From Epilithonimonas zeae (GTDB taxonomy: Bacteria > Bacteroidota > Bacteroidia > Flavobacteriales > Weeksellaceae), in NCBI RefSeq assembly GCF_023278365.1, contig NZ_CP075338.1, positions 1,054,001 to 1,118,000 on the forward strand: 64,000 nucleotides of DNA. Direction: 5' to 3'. Below, piece by piece: positions 17,195-27,707 of this stretch. Each line of letters starts with the position of its first letter. The first letter of the stretch is position 1. The position numbers and the translations under genes were made by a program. Below the pieces are notes generated by a model, which was given only the letters and a program-made list of their open reading frames with translations, searched no databases and was not told the DNA's origin.

Positions 17195-18223
17195 TTAATT
17201 TTTTTTGTTGAATAATTTTAGTTTTGTGTAGAAATCCTCGAACATCAGTCTTGTGTCGAGTTGCGTATAAACTCTGATGCTTTTTCCTTTTGGATTGTAT
17301 TGATACAAACCATTATCATCGATTTTCGGAGCGTTTTTCAGAACATAAGAACTTGATGAAGAATCTGCCTCAAACGAAGACTGTAAAGCCGTCACCAACA
17401 CCAAAGGTGAATCTCCCATAATGTAAGTTTCACCGATATGGAAATTCAGTTTCTGAACTCTTTCCATTAACTCTTCGATTTTCCTGGTTAAATAAGCTCC
17501 CGTTTTTCCTTCAGGTTTTACTTTGGTAATAAGTTCGGTGTAAGACATCAAAGTCTGTCTATAAGCATTTCTCGGGATTTGCCAGATGTTTAAATTGGAC
17601 TCGTTGAAAACAACTTGAGCAGCTTTAATATCGATTCCGAGATTATATTCTAAAGGGGTAAATCCGGGAGGAGGCGTTGCTAAATCGGAATATTCAGGAC
17701 CGCCAATCCAAACGACAACGATTTTGTCAGCGATTTTTGGTTCCATCAGATAAGCACTTGCAACTTCCGTTAAACCAGCGCCACAAACTACGAACAAAGG
17801 ATTTTTCTCATCGGCTTTCATTGCTTCTGCAACGATTGCTTTTGCACCTTCGGAAATGTTTGGAGTTTTTAAATCTTTCAATTGGTCATTTGAACCTTGA
17901 AAAACATTGAATTTGTTTTTCAGATTCATCACTTCCAAAGTTTCATTGACTTTCTTTACAGCGTTTTCTGCAGTAATTTTTGAAGAATCAAAAGGGTCGC
18001 CCGGTTTTAAATGTGAACCAATAATTCCCTTGATTTCCGCAGAAGGCGAAAGAATCTGATGAACGAGCTGGAAAAGTCCATCGGGATCGCCACCGAAATC
18101 ATTGTCGACGATGACTCGATAGCGGGGTTTTACATATTTATCCATTTCCGAAATCACGGCAGTAGACTGTGCGGACACAGCCATTGCCGCAAAAAAAGAA
18201 ACTATATTAAAAATTGATTTCAT
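17195..18223 (-). CDS. Exported nucleoside hydrolase-like protein
   Basis: This 342-residue protein has a signal peptide (cleavage near VSA-QS). Its mature start, YRVIVDNDFGGDPDGLFQL, matches the Ca2+-binding DTDxGxDDxxAL motif of inosine-uridine-type nucleoside hydrolases, with partial substitutions. A later VVWIGGPEY segment is also family-like. Such enzymes cleave N-ribosidic bonds. Export and its position 12 bp upstream of a GH3 gene suggest that it acts on a glycoside outside the cytoplasm rather than on salvage nucleosides. The second nucleoside-hydrolase-fold gene (DUF1593, 20884) is in the same locus. Confidence 0.8.
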   Translation of the reverse strand: MKSIFNIVSFFAAMAVSAQSTAVISEMDKYVKPRYRVIVDNDFGGDPDGLFQLVHQILSPSAEIKGIIGSHLKPGDPFDSSKITAENAVKKVNETLEVMNLKNKFNVFQGSNDQLKDLKTPNISEGAKAIVAEAMKADEKNPLFVVCGAGLTEVASAYLMEPKIADKIVVVWIGGPEYSDLATPPPGFTPLEYNLGIDIKAAQVVFNESNLNIWQIPRNAYRQTLMSYTELITKVKPEGKTGAYLTRKIEELMERVQKLNFHIGETYIMGDSPLVLVTALQSSFEADSSSSSYVLKNAPKIDDNGLYQYNPKGKSIRVYTQLDTRLMFEDFYTKLKLFNKKN

Positions 18224-18238
18224 TGCTTTGGTTTAGAA

Positions 18239-18350
18239 TTAACCACAAAAGAAATGTTGATTTCATTAAAATTTTCTCGCAGATTATTCAGATAGAGCAG
18301 ATTTTTAATTGTATTTATCTACAAAATTTGCTTAATCTGCGTGAAATTTT
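18239..18350. repeat. Intergenic inverted repeat, family B with family C-like left edge
   Basis: Left unit CTCGCAGATTA and right unit TAATCTGCGTG are complementary with one mismatch. Between them lie 9-bp spaced words (GCAGATTAT, TCAGATAGA, GCAGATTTT). The left edge at 18239 starts TTAACCACAAAAG, the end word of the family at 19281 and 22513. Confidence 0.6.
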
Positions 18351-18383
18351 AACTAATCCAATCTTTATGATTTAATTAAATAT

Positions 18384-19262
18384 TTATAAAAACTTATGAA
18401 ATTTCAACCAGTCCAAATAAACATCAGACCATTTGTCAACAGGTAAATTCTGCTTTCCCATTCCAAAACCGTGGCCGCCTTTTTCGTAGATGTGAAGTTC
18501 GGTTGGCTGTCCTGCTTCCAACCATTTGTTGTATAGTAAAACTGATTTCGGAGCTAATTTCAACTGATCATCACTTGCTGCACAAATGAATAATGGAAGT
18601 GGAGATTTCGGAATTTCTGTATCTAAAATTTCCTGACTTGGTCCGCCGTAAATTGAAGCTGCGAAATTTGGCAAAGTTGAAGCATCTTTGCTGTGAAGAA
18701 CGCTTTCCAAAATTACACTTGCTCCAGCCGAGAACCCGATTACACCAAGTTTTTCAGGATTAATATTCAATTCTTTTGCGTGAGTTCTTATATAAGAAAT
18801 TGCTGTTTTGATATCTTCACCTGCCATTACTTTAATTGGAGCCGTTCTTTTATCAAAAGCTGGTCTGTCTTTGATGTTTTCCATCATTTCTTTGGCTGGG
18901 TCGTTGGATTTGGTTTCCAATAGTCTGTATTTTAAAACCACAGCGGTAATTCCGTTTTCTGCGAGTTTTTTAGCCATATCAATTCCTTCTCGGTTGATGG
19001 ATAAACTTTGGAAACCTCCACCCGGAGCGATAACGACAACTGTTCCGTTGGCTTTTGATTTATCGGCTTCAAAAACCAAAATTGAAGGTTGGGTAACGTT
19101 AAAAACAACTTCTGTTTTAAACAATTCGTTGAATTGCTGTGCTTCTTTTTGTGTCCAGTTTTCTGTTCCCGGCGCTTTACCTTTATATAATGGAATTGAT
19201 TTTTGAGCGTTGATGCTTGTTAAACCTGCAAGAAATAGACTTGCTATGATTAATTTTTTCAT
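18384..19262 (-). CDS. Exported alpha/beta hydrolase (BD-FAE/acetylxylan-esterase-like)
   Basis: This 292-residue protein has a signal peptide (cleavage near INA-QK). The oxyanion segment VVIAPGGGFQSL, the nucleophile elbow GFSAGAS, the acid in CAASDDQL and the histidine in EKGGHGFGM form a complete esterase triad. The layout is that of small secreted sugar-ester hydrolases, which remove acetyl or similar groups before glycosidases act. It lies between the nucleoside-hydrolase-like gene and a CE1-type esterase gene, so the locus probably targets an esterified glycoside. Confidence 0.85.
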   Translation of the reverse strand: MKKLIIASLFLAGLTSINAQKSIPLYKGKAPGTENWTQKEAQQFNELFKTEVVFNVTQPSILVFEADKSKANGTVVVIAPGGGFQSLSINREGIDMAKKLAENGITAVVLKYRLLETKSNDPAKEMMENIKDRPAFDKRTAPIKVMAGEDIKTAISYIRTHAKELNINPEKLGVIGFSAGASVILESVLHSKDASTLPNFAASIYGGPSQEILDTEIPKSPLPLFICAASDDQLKLAPKSVLLYNKWLEAGQPTELHIYEKGGHGFGMGKQNLPVDKWSDVYLDWLKFHKFL

Positions 19263-19280
19263 TTTGATTTGATTTAATTT

Positions 19281-19443
19281 TAAACCACAAAAGGCACAAA
19301 AGATTTAAGTTTAATATTGAGAATTTCGAGAAGCTCACAAAATTGAAAATCTTAGATTTTCAGAAGCTTTTATGGACTTTAATCTGGTTAGATTTCAGCT
19401 TTGAAAATTTAAACATTAAACTTTTATGACTTTTGTGTTTAAG
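19281..19443. repeat. Intergenic element, family C (9-bp direct repeats at inverted ends)
   Basis: The left end reads TTAAACCACAAAAG then GCACAAAAG. The right end, on the opposite strand, reads CTTAAACACAAAAG then TCATAAAAG. Each end thus has two copies of a 9-bp word nCAnAAAAG, inverted with respect to one another. A small internal palindrome AAAATCTTAGATTTTC is present. The element fills nearly all of the gap between the two esterase genes. Confidence 0.65.
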
Positions 19444-19457
19444 TATTTTTAGTTATG

Positions 19458-20627
<1,170 letters not shown>

Positions 20628-20636
20628 TTAATTGTG

Positions 20637-20800
20637 TGTATTTAAATTTTAAACATTAAGAAATTAAGTTTTAAAGAGTTTTTACTTAATGTATCTTAAT
20701 GAAAATCAATTTATTGATTTCTTTATTTTTAATAATTGTGGTCTTTCTTAAATCCTTAATGTTGAAATATTTTAAGAATAAACTTTGTTTATTTTCATTA
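20637..20800. repeat. Degenerate intergenic inverted repeat (ACATTAAG words)
   Basis: The gap contains AACATTAAGAAATTAAG on the left, ACTTAATG and TCTTAATG in the middle, and CCTTAATGTT on the right. It has the same architecture as the family C elements on either side but a different core word. The arms are imperfect, so I hold this loosely. Confidence 0.4.
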
Positions 20801-20818
20801 AGAGAAATAAGTTTCGTT

Positions 20819-20845
20819 AAAACCGGACATTTTTAGTCCGGTTTT
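20819..20845 (-). terminator. Hairpin terminator after the DUF1593 gene
   Basis: Perfect stem AAAACCGGAC / GTCCGGTTTT with a 7-nt loop, 38 bp beyond the stop codon of the DUF1593 gene. It splits the carbohydrate block into separate transcripts or attenuates the downstream part. Confidence 0.65.
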
Positions 20846-20883
20846 AAGACATTCATTAGTATCAATTATGAATCATTTTTAAA

Positions 20884-22482
20884 TTATCTTACCGTGATGA
20901 TGACACGTTGATATCTCGTCAATGCCGGAGTTCCGTTGTCTGTGGCTTCTAAAATCAGGTGAATGGTTTGTCCGCTTTTTGCTGTTTTTGGAACAATGAT
21001 CTCGGGATTTAAGCTGTCTGATTTTGAAATTTCAACATCACCATTATAGGTTCCTGCTTGCTTGAACTGCCACCATTTTATCGTCACTTTATTTCCGTCC
21101 GGATCGGTTACAGAACCGTACAAGGGAACTTTTTCACCTGCCGAAGAACGGATATTTGTCGGGCCTAAAATTTTTACAACCGGTTCGTGATTAGCCTTGG
21201 AAAAAGTAGGTGTCGTAGACCAAGTTAATCTTGCTGCAAAATCATTCATCGCTTGTGGTAAAAAGTTTGGGAAAGCCAATTCTTTCTCCGATTTCTCTTT
21301 GGAAGCCATCGAATTGGACATTGCTTCTGCGCTGTTATTTCCGTCCGCTGCATTATCGAAAAACATATTGGAACTGGCTTTTGAAGCAGGTTCAATTCCA
21401 CCCCAACCGCCATAAGAACCGGATTCGTAAGCACGCAATCCATTTCCGAGCATATTCATAAAGGTAAAATTGTCGCCTTCACTTAAAAAAGAACCTTTCG
21501 GCTGTAACGGCATCCAGACTTTATAGCCCTGTTTTTTCAGCTCTTCAGCGGTTACACCTGAGAATCCGAAGAAATCGACAATATCATTTTTTACCATTTG
21601 TTTTCCGTCGCCCCAAACTCGGTAAAGTTCGCCAAAAGCGCCTTTGTGGGAAATATTTTTCTTCATCCAATCGGCTGAGAAATATTTTGCATTTTCAGGA
21701 CTTGCCTTCAAAGGAGCTGTGTAACCGTAGTTTGGTCCGTCTACAAATTCCCTGTAATCCAGTTTTGGCCAATTGGGTTTGATGTAAGAAGCGTAGGTAT
21801 CATCTTGGTCTCCCGAAGGTAAAATGACTAATTTTCTTGCTACTTTAGTCTGAATTTTCTCCCAATCTGTTGTATTTTCAAACTCTTCCTGAATCGATTT
21901 TAAAGCTCTTGCAATCGTGCTCAATCCGCCCCAAGCGGTGACGTATAATTTTCCGGGTTTGTTATCGAGAATGGCAGCTTTAATTAAATTTGAACCTTCA
22001 GAATCTTTAGAAATATCGCCATCAAACTCAATATTTCCGTATTTGATTTTTGATTTTAAAACTTCCGGAGAAGGATAATTCGGGTTATGAACTTTTAAAT
22101 TGGAATAAGATTTAGCATACGCATCCACCGCATCGTGAATGAATTTTTCATCTTCGCCCCATCTCCAGGATTCACAAGGACAAATTCCAGTTCCAAATCT
22201 TGAGTATTCTCTACTCGGAACGAACCATTTCGTCCCTTTTCCGTCGCCTTTCCAATGGAATGCGCTGCTGGCATACACCAATCCATCAATATCCAAATCT
22301 GAACTGTACAGTAAAAAACGAATCATCGAATTGCTGTCGTCTAATTCCGGATCTGCTGTAATAATAATTCTCGGTCTTTCCTGATTGGAAAGGGTTTGAG
22401 CCTGTCCGAAAACGGAACTCATCATCAAGAAACCAACGGCAAGATTCTGAACTTTTTTATAGGTTTTGAAATTAATTTTCAT
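20884..22482 (-). CDS. Exported DUF1593 protein (nucleoside-hydrolase-like plus Ig-like domain)
   Basis: This 532-residue protein has a signal peptide (cleavage near GQA-QT). The N-terminal domain starts RPRIIITADPELDDSNSMI, the DUF1593 form of the nucleoside hydrolase fold with its metal-binding acidic cluster. The C-terminal ~100 residues (VKILGPTNIRSSAGEKVPLYG, TDPDGNKVTIKWWQF) form an Ig/PKD-like beta domain that may bind sugar. It is a second, distantly related nucleoside-hydrolase-fold protein in this locus. Its reaction is not known; hydrolysis of an unusual N- or C-glycosidic bond is a guess from the fold. Confidence 0.85.
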   Translation of the reverse strand: MKINFKTYKKVQNLAVGFLMMSSVFGQAQTLSNQERPRIIITADPELDDSNSMIRFLLYSSDLDIDGLVYASSAFHWKGDGKGTKWFVPSREYSRFGTGICPCESWRWGEDEKFIHDAVDAYAKSYSNLKVHNPNYPSPEVLKSKIKYGNIEFDGDISKDSEGSNLIKAAILDNKPGKLYVTAWGGLSTIARALKSIQEEFENTTDWEKIQTKVARKLVILPSGDQDDTYASYIKPNWPKLDYREFVDGPNYGYTAPLKASPENAKYFSADWMKKNISHKGAFGELYRVWGDGKQMVKNDIVDFFGFSGVTAEELKKQGYKVWMPLQPKGSFLSEGDNFTFMNMLGNGLRAYESGSYGGWGGIEPASKASSNMFFDNAADGNNSAEAMSNSMASKEKSEKELAFPNFLPQAMNDFAARLTWSTTPTFSKANHEPVVKILGPTNIRSSAGEKVPLYGSVTDPDGNKVTIKWWQFKQAGTYNGDVEISKSDSLNPEIIVPKTAKSGQTIHLILEATDNGTPALTRYQRVIITVR

Positions 22483-22512
22483 TGTTTTTCTTTTAGTTTG
22501 ATAACTGTTTTC

Positions 22513-22678
22513 TTAAACCATAAAAGTTTTTTAACACATTAGTCACATTAGATTTAAGTTTTAAAGCTTTGAAAATATTAGAACACATTAGTTTTGAAAA
22601 TCTTTGATTTTCGATTTTGTGAACTTTTTTTAAATATTAATTACAGCTTTAATCTTTTGTGACTTTTGTGGTTTAAAA
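22513..22678. repeat. Intergenic element, family C, second copy
   Basis: The left end reads TTAAACCATAAAAG, later with ACACATTAG then TCACATTAG. The right end, on the opposite strand, reads TTAAACCACAAAAG then TCACAAAAG. This right end is almost identical to the left end of the copy at 19281. It also contains AAAATCTTTGATTTTC, the internal palindrome of the first copy. Confidence 0.65.
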
Positions 22679-22706
22679 ATCAGACAGTTTTTAATTCAAA
22701 AAATAA

Positions 22707-22739
22707 AATTCTGAGCCTGTAAAATACAGACCCAGAATT
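22707..22739 (-). terminator. Imperfect hairpin, probable terminator of the GH3 gene
   Basis: Arms AATTCTG and CAGAATT enclose an inner CTGT/ACAG pair, just beyond the GH3 stop codon at 22745. Confidence 0.5.
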
Positions 22740-22744
22740 ATCAA

Positions 22745-25036
22745 TTATTTTTTATATTTCTCTGTTCTCGCATCTTTAATAACACCAGACCAGTTCATTC
22801 CGTATCCGAAATCATAGTTATGACCTTCGGAATCTTTATGTGTTTCCATATCGTAAGGTACGTCTTCTTTTTGCTTTTCAACGGTTGCCATATTCGCAGG
22901 CATCTGAAGCGGAAGCAACCCTGAAGGCTCATATTTTCCTGTGATAATATCCACAACCGCCTGATTGGATACATTGAAGTTCATCAGAATTGCATCAGCG
23001 TGCTTTTCAAATTCGTTAAATACCATCGGTTTTGAAGCCGTTACAGAAACAATCACAGGTTTTCCGTTCATTGCTTTGTATGTATTTTCAATCGTCAACA
23101 AATCTGTAAAGTTGGTCACCGTTGAAGTTTTATTTTTGAAAGTTCTGTCGTGTACGTTAGGTGCAACAACAGGATCTCCCGCTGCGATACTTTTTTCACG
23201 AGCTTCTGTCGCTGTGTAAGTCTGGTATTGAAGAGAAATCGGAAGGTAACCGTTTCCGCCTTCTTTAGCATCGATGTCGCTGTAACCACCTTCTTCACTG
23301 TGCGGACTTTTCACAAAAACCAATGCGAAATCTGCTTTTGTAGGGTCTTCGGTTACGTTATAATATTTCTTGATTTTCTCAATATCAACAGGGAAATCCA
23401 AAGTAGGAGCCGTGTAAATCCCCCACCAGTTGAACGTTGCGGGAGAATATCTCTTCGGAATGTAAACCGTTTTTCTTTCTTTGATCGGAAGAATATTCGC
23501 TTTGTTTTTCAATAGTACGATAGATTTTACCTGAGCTTCATATCCGGCCTTCATAAATTCAGGATTACCAACGATTTTCTTAGTTTCTTCTACGTTGACG
23601 TAAGGGTTTTCAAACAATCCTGTTCTAAAGAAATTTCTCAACAAACGAACGGCTGACTGCTCAAATTTTGCACGATAAGCCTTTTCGCCGTGTTCTTTTA
23701 CACCCATTTGATAAGCTTCCAAAACAGGTCCTTTATCATTATTTCCTCCAAATTGATCAACACCCGCTTCCAACACTTTGTAATGACGTTCCGCGATGGA
23801 TAATTTTTCTGCGCCCCAAGGTTTTCCGGCAAATCCGCCCGGCGTTTTTGGTTCGTCAGCTGTAATCAACCAGTCGGTACAAACTACACCGTCATATTTG
23901 TATTTTCCACGAAGTAAATCTGTGATTAAATATTTGCTGTAACCGTTTCCAACGTTTTCGCCGTTTTTCGTATCCTGATCAAAGCTAATCGTGTAATAAG
24001 GCATCACCGCAGAAGCTTCCTTAGTTCCACCATTTAATTTGAAAGCACCGTCTGTAAAAGGCTTTACGTGATTTTGGAAATTATTCCCCGGATAAACCGC
24101 AAATTTCCCCATTGCCCAGTGACCGTCGCGACCGCCTTCTTCAGGTCCGCCTCCCGGCCAGTGTTTTACCATTGCATTCACACTTTTGTTTCCCCAACCG
24201 TTTTTGCTGCCAGAAGTGGTCTGGAAACCATCGATGTAACCTCTTCCTAAATCCGCCGTTAATTCCGGACTTTCAGAAAAGACGTAAGCGATTCTGTACC
24301 AACGAGGTTCTGTTCCTAAATCGATTTGTGGAGATAATGCTGTTGAGATTCCCAACGCTCTGTATTCCTGAGCAGCGATGTTTCCGAATTTTTTAACCAA
24401 TTCTGGGTCGAAAGTGGCACCCATCGCCAATCCATCTGGCCAAAGAGAAATCTGGCCGCCGGCTCCTTCATTAAATTCGGCTGTTACTGTTGCAGAATGT
24501 CTCGGGTCTGTACTGTTGTTCGCAGGAATTCCCAATCCTAAACCTTCGATATAGGCCTGAATATTGTTGCTCCATTGTGCGGCAATTACAGGAGATTCTA
24601 CCGTGGTTACCAAAACGTGACGAAGGTTGTCTTCCTTTAAAAATTTCTTTTGCTGATCTGTTAAATCAGAGGCTTTTGCACCGCTCTCCTTATAAAATTT
24701 GCCGTTATATTTTCCTGCTCTTATGCCATCTGGTGGCGCCGGAACCGATTGGTGACCGCTGTATAACATCAAACCTGCAATCTGTTCGATAGACATTTTT
24801 GAAGCTAAATCTTTCGCTCTTTCATCAACAGGAAGTCTCCAGTCTTCGTATTTATCGAGTTTTCCGTTTTTATTTAAATCTTTGAATTTATTTCCTCCGA
24901 CTGTCAGAATTTTAACACCAGAATCTGTGGAATATCCCAAAACAGGACCTTTAGAATTCGTAACTGTTTGAATATTTTGTGCAAATGCTGTTACTCCTAA
25001 AAATAATGCAGCAACATTTAAAACCGTTCTTTTCAT
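22745..25036 (-). CDS. Exported glycoside hydrolase family 3, short form
   Basis: This 763-residue protein has a signal peptide (cleavage near AFA-QN). It has the EF-hand-like loop FKDLNKNGKLDKYEDWRL near residues 50-70, then the GH3 barrel with the K-H-W loop (AMVKHWPGGGPEEGGRDGH) and the nucleophile Asp in VVCTDWLIT, and the alpha/beta sandwich. It stops at the GYGMNW segment and so lacks the fibronectin-III-like tail of the other two GH3 proteins here. The sequence is quite different from the 14726 enzyme, so this is not a recent duplicate. It starts 10 bp after the receptor gene's stop and is probably co-transcribed with it. Confidence 0.92.
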   Translation of the reverse strand: MKRTVLNVAALFLGVTAFAQNIQTVTNSKGPVLGYSTDSGVKILTVGGNKFKDLNKNGKLDKYEDWRLPVDERAKDLASKMSIEQIAGLMLYSGHQSVPAPPDGIRAGKYNGKFYKESGAKASDLTDQQKKFLKEDNLRHVLVTTVESPVIAAQWSNNIQAYIEGLGLGIPANNSTDPRHSATVTAEFNEGAGGQISLWPDGLAMGATFDPELVKKFGNIAAQEYRALGISTALSPQIDLGTEPRWYRIAYVFSESPELTADLGRGYIDGFQTTSGSKNGWGNKSVNAMVKHWPGGGPEEGGRDGHWAMGKFAVYPGNNFQNHVKPFTDGAFKLNGGTKEASAVMPYYTISFDQDTKNGENVGNGYSKYLITDLLRGKYKYDGVVCTDWLITADEPKTPGGFAGKPWGAEKLSIAERHYKVLEAGVDQFGGNNDKGPVLEAYQMGVKEHGEKAYRAKFEQSAVRLLRNFFRTGLFENPYVNVEETKKIVGNPEFMKAGYEAQVKSIVLLKNKANILPIKERKTVYIPKRYSPATFNWWGIYTAPTLDFPVDIEKIKKYYNVTEDPTKADFALVFVKSPHSEEGGYSDIDAKEGGNGYLPISLQYQTYTATEAREKSIAAGDPVVAPNVHDRTFKNKTSTVTNFTDLLTIENTYKAMNGKPVIVSVTASKPMVFNEFEKHADAILMNFNVSNQAVVDIITGKYEPSGLLPLQMPANMATVEKQKEDVPYDMETHKDSEGHNYDFGYGMNWSGVIKDARTEKYKK

Positions 25037-25046
25037 TGTTTACATT

Positions 25047-27299
25047 TTAGAAATTAAAGCTTACTGAGAATTGACCTGTCAATGGCATAATGTACGTACC
25101 CGTCAGCAATCTTCCGTAATATTGACTTGCGTCTGTAATCAATTCGGCACCGTTGATGGTTCCACTTGCTCCTCTTTGGTTCAGGAAGTTGATTACTGTT
25201 GCACCCAAATTGATATTTTTATTAACCGTATAATTCACACCACCAAAAGTTTCCCATCTCGGAGCGAAATACAATGCATTCGTAATACTTGCATATTGCT
25301 TAGAGAAATATCTGAAACTTGCCCAGAATCTGAATTTCCCTGTTGTATAACTCGGGTCGATTTCCATTAATGTTTTCGCAACTCCAACTACATTTTTGTC
25401 TCCATAATTGTAGTTTTGTCCAAAAGCATCAAATGCAAAATCTTTGTAAATCGGATTTTGGAATGTTATCAAATAGTGTAAATTGAATCCTTTGAAAGGC
25501 TTCAAAACAAAATCTGTCGTCCAGCCTAATGTCTGAATGCTGTAATCTACCTGAGCAACGCTTACCTGTGTGGTATTGTTAGGATTTACAAGGTTGTATC
25601 TTCCTAAATATCCGTTTTTCGTCAACCAGGTTGCCTGAGAAATCAACTGAATGAAATTGGTATTCCAGAAAACTCCGAACGCTCCCAATGGACTTTTGAT
25701 TTTTCCTGTATCTGGTGTGAATGGCTGAGAATAACTCTCCAATCTTCTGTTTTCTTCGGTATATAAGAAGTTGGCTAAAAGCCCGAAGTTTTTATTGATG
25801 TTGTAAGTGGCATTCAAACTTCCTGCGATGTGAAACCAGTTTTCTTTGATATTCTGGAAATCATTAGCTCCGAAAACGAAATTCTGAGACCTTGGTGTTG
25901 TAGAATACTGTCCGTCGATGATTTGATTTCTTAAATGCAGCCCGTAGCTTATATTGAAGTTATCAGAAACTTTCCATTCGTCGTTGGCATAAACCGAAAG
26001 TTTGTTTTCTGTTCCGCTGTGGAATTCTCCGCCAACGTTGTAATTGTAGAATCCGTAGCTGTCCGTATTTGGACCAATCAATCTCTGAGGCTGAGCTCCA
26101 ACAGTCTGGAAAAAGAACGAACGGTTTGAGGTGAATTTATCAATGTTATAATATTGTTCCAACAAACCGACAGTCACATTATGATTTCCGATTTGTTTGT
26201 TTAATGAAAAACGACCTGCGATATTGGTAATCGGAGTTTCAGGCGTGTGCATCGCCAACTGAGTCCCAACCGGACCTGAGTAAGCCTGACCGTTTTGCAA
26301 AGTATAACCCGCCGAAGCATCCGCATTGAAAATACTCAAAGGAATAATGGTTGACATTCTTGCAGTTGCAAAATGCGCTCTTGTGGAGAACTTGAAATTC
26401 CAGCCGTTATTCAACAAATAATTCCCGAAAATATCGATGTTGTGAGAAGAAGTTCTGTTGTCTTTTCCGCTCATTCCAGCCCAATAATCCTGCCCTGAAA
26501 GGATATCTTTCATTCTGATTTGTCCGTCGTTCACAACATAAGAATCTCTACCGATTCTGAAATTGTCAAGTTCCGTCACTTTTCCTTCCGCTCCATATTG
26601 GAAAACCGCGTAGTTTCCTACGTTGAAAGAATCTGCATATTTATATAAGATCGAGATTTTACCTTTATCATCATTGAAATATTTGGTAACTCCCGCTCTG
26701 AAAATCTTGGTTTCATCCACATTTCTGTTGAATCCTAGCTTAAAAGTACTTGGGTCATAATTGGCAAAAGCACCAACCGTATATGTCCAACCGTTTTTTG
26801 AAATTGGTCCGGAAACATTGACATCGCCTTGTAACCATCCAAAAGTACTCGTCGTGAATTTTCCTTTCAGTTTAAAATCTTTAGTCCCCGTTTGAGAATA
26901 AGAATTGACAGCGAAACCAAGGTCACCCATTGTGTTGGCTAATTGGTCCATTTTTAAAAGTCCGGTTCTTTCAAGACCTACACTTTGTCTCCACGTTTTG
27001 TTGGGAAGTTCGGGCCAGAAAAAGTAAACAGTAGGCAAATCGTTTTCAAGGATTGTAATGCCTCCCACCGTTGCCGGCAAACCGATATTCACGTCTCTCG
27101 GACTTGTATTATTGGCTGCGTTCAGCATTACGTTTCTGTTGTTGTCTTCTTTGGAAGTCACAGTTTTTACGCCTTCCTGGGTTTTTGAAGCTTCTTTTAA
27201 AGCATTTTTAACAGTTAAGCTGTCTGTTTCCTGTCCAAAAGCGCTGACAAAGGAAAGCATTAGGCCTAATGCTGAAATTTTTAGGGTTGATTTTCTCAT
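25047..27299 (-). CDS. TonB-dependent receptor
   Basis: This 750-residue protein has a signal peptide (cleavage near AFG-QE), a periplasmic plug-like segment (about 60-190) and a long beta-barrel, ending with Phe-Asn-Phe (FSVSFNF), typical of outer-membrane barrels. It lacks the carboxypeptidase-like N-terminal domain of SusC proteins, and no SusD gene is adjacent, so it is a stand-alone receptor. It is the first gene of the minus-strand carbohydrate block and would import the glycoside into the periplasm. The plug is divergent, with FFWPELPNKTW in place of common plug motifs. Confidence 0.82.
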   Translation of the reverse strand: MRKSTLKISALGLMLSFVSAFGQETDSLTVKNALKEASKTQEGVKTVTSKEDNNRNVMLNAANNTSPRDVNIGLPATVGGITILENDLPTVYFFWPELPNKTWRQSVGLERTGLLKMDQLANTMGDLGFAVNSYSQTGTKDFKLKGKFTTSTFGWLQGDVNVSGPISKNGWTYTVGAFANYDPSTFKLGFNRNVDETKIFRAGVTKYFNDDKGKISILYKYADSFNVGNYAVFQYGAEGKVTELDNFRIGRDSYVVNDGQIRMKDILSGQDYWAGMSGKDNRTSSHNIDIFGNYLLNNGWNFKFSTRAHFATARMSTIIPLSIFNADASAGYTLQNGQAYSGPVGTQLAMHTPETPITNIAGRFSLNKQIGNHNVTVGLLEQYYNIDKFTSNRSFFFQTVGAQPQRLIGPNTDSYGFYNYNVGGEFHSGTENKLSVYANDEWKVSDNFNISYGLHLRNQIIDGQYSTTPRSQNFVFGANDFQNIKENWFHIAGSLNATYNINKNFGLLANFLYTEENRRLESYSQPFTPDTGKIKSPLGAFGVFWNTNFIQLISQATWLTKNGYLGRYNLVNPNNTTQVSVAQVDYSIQTLGWTTDFVLKPFKGFNLHYLITFQNPIYKDFAFDAFGQNYNYGDKNVVGVAKTLMEIDPSYTTGKFRFWASFRYFSKQYASITNALYFAPRWETFGGVNYTVNKNINLGATVINFLNQRGASGTINGAELITDASQYYGRLLTGTYIMPLTGQFSVSFNF

Positions 27300-27538
27300 T
27301 TCAGTTATATATATTTTTATTTTCTTTTGAACTGGTCATTGATTATTTTAAACTTTGTTATTTTCAGAAAGGCAATTTTGTTTCAATTGCTGCAAATATT
27401 GTAGTTGTCAATCTGAAAATTGAAAAGAAAATTTCAGTCAATTTTCATTGTTTCATTAAGAAGCATTACAAGTATAAGTCAAAAAAATATTGTGACAAAA
27501 TAAATGTTAATAAAAATTAATATTTAAATAATTAACTC

Positions 27539-27605
27539 GTTTACAATCAATTAGGAATAAATTGTAAACTATTTTTCATTGATTCTTATTGAATCAATGA
27601 AAAAT
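27539..27605. promoter_or_regulatory. Two adjacent palindromes, candidate operator
   Basis: GTTTACAAT (27539-27547) and ATTGTAAAC (27561-27569) are perfect complements spaced by 13 nt. Immediately next, ATTTTTCATTGATTC (27571-27585) and GAATCAATGAAAAAT (27591-27605) form a 15-bp perfect stem with a 5-nt gap. They sit upstream of both the receptor and regulator genes, as expected of an operator for the NrtR-type regulator. Which palindrome is bound, if either, is unknown. Confidence 0.5.
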
Positions 27606-27674
27606 ATGTAATAAAAAATCTCCAAAAACACTTTTGATTTTTTAAATTTTATCTTTCGTCAATTTTTTTATTAA

Positions 27675-27682
27675 TATTTTTG
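27675..27682 (+). promoter_or_regulatory. Candidate -7 element (TATTTTTG) of the NUDIX regulator gene
   Basis: Matches TAnnTTTG and lies 26 nt before the ATG at 27708. No clear -33 element at standard spacing. Confidence 0.45.
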
Positions 27683-27707
27683 TAACATTGACCTCAGAAA
27701 CAGAAAA

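Larger units (their letters stand above)
27300..27707. other. 408-bp AT-rich divergent regulatory region
   Basis: This is the longest gap in the window, between the receptor gene (minus) and the NUDIX regulator gene (plus). It holds two perfect inverted repeats (27539-27605) and a TAnnTTTG element before the regulator. I see no convincing gene; the longest open frame runs out of the receptor's antisense strand and has low-complexity composition. Confidence 0.6.

Noticed and set aside
27269-27520. 83-codon plus-strand frame across the receptor start into the AT-rich gap
   Set aside because: It overlaps the receptor's signal peptide region in antisense and is low-complexity; no start signals.
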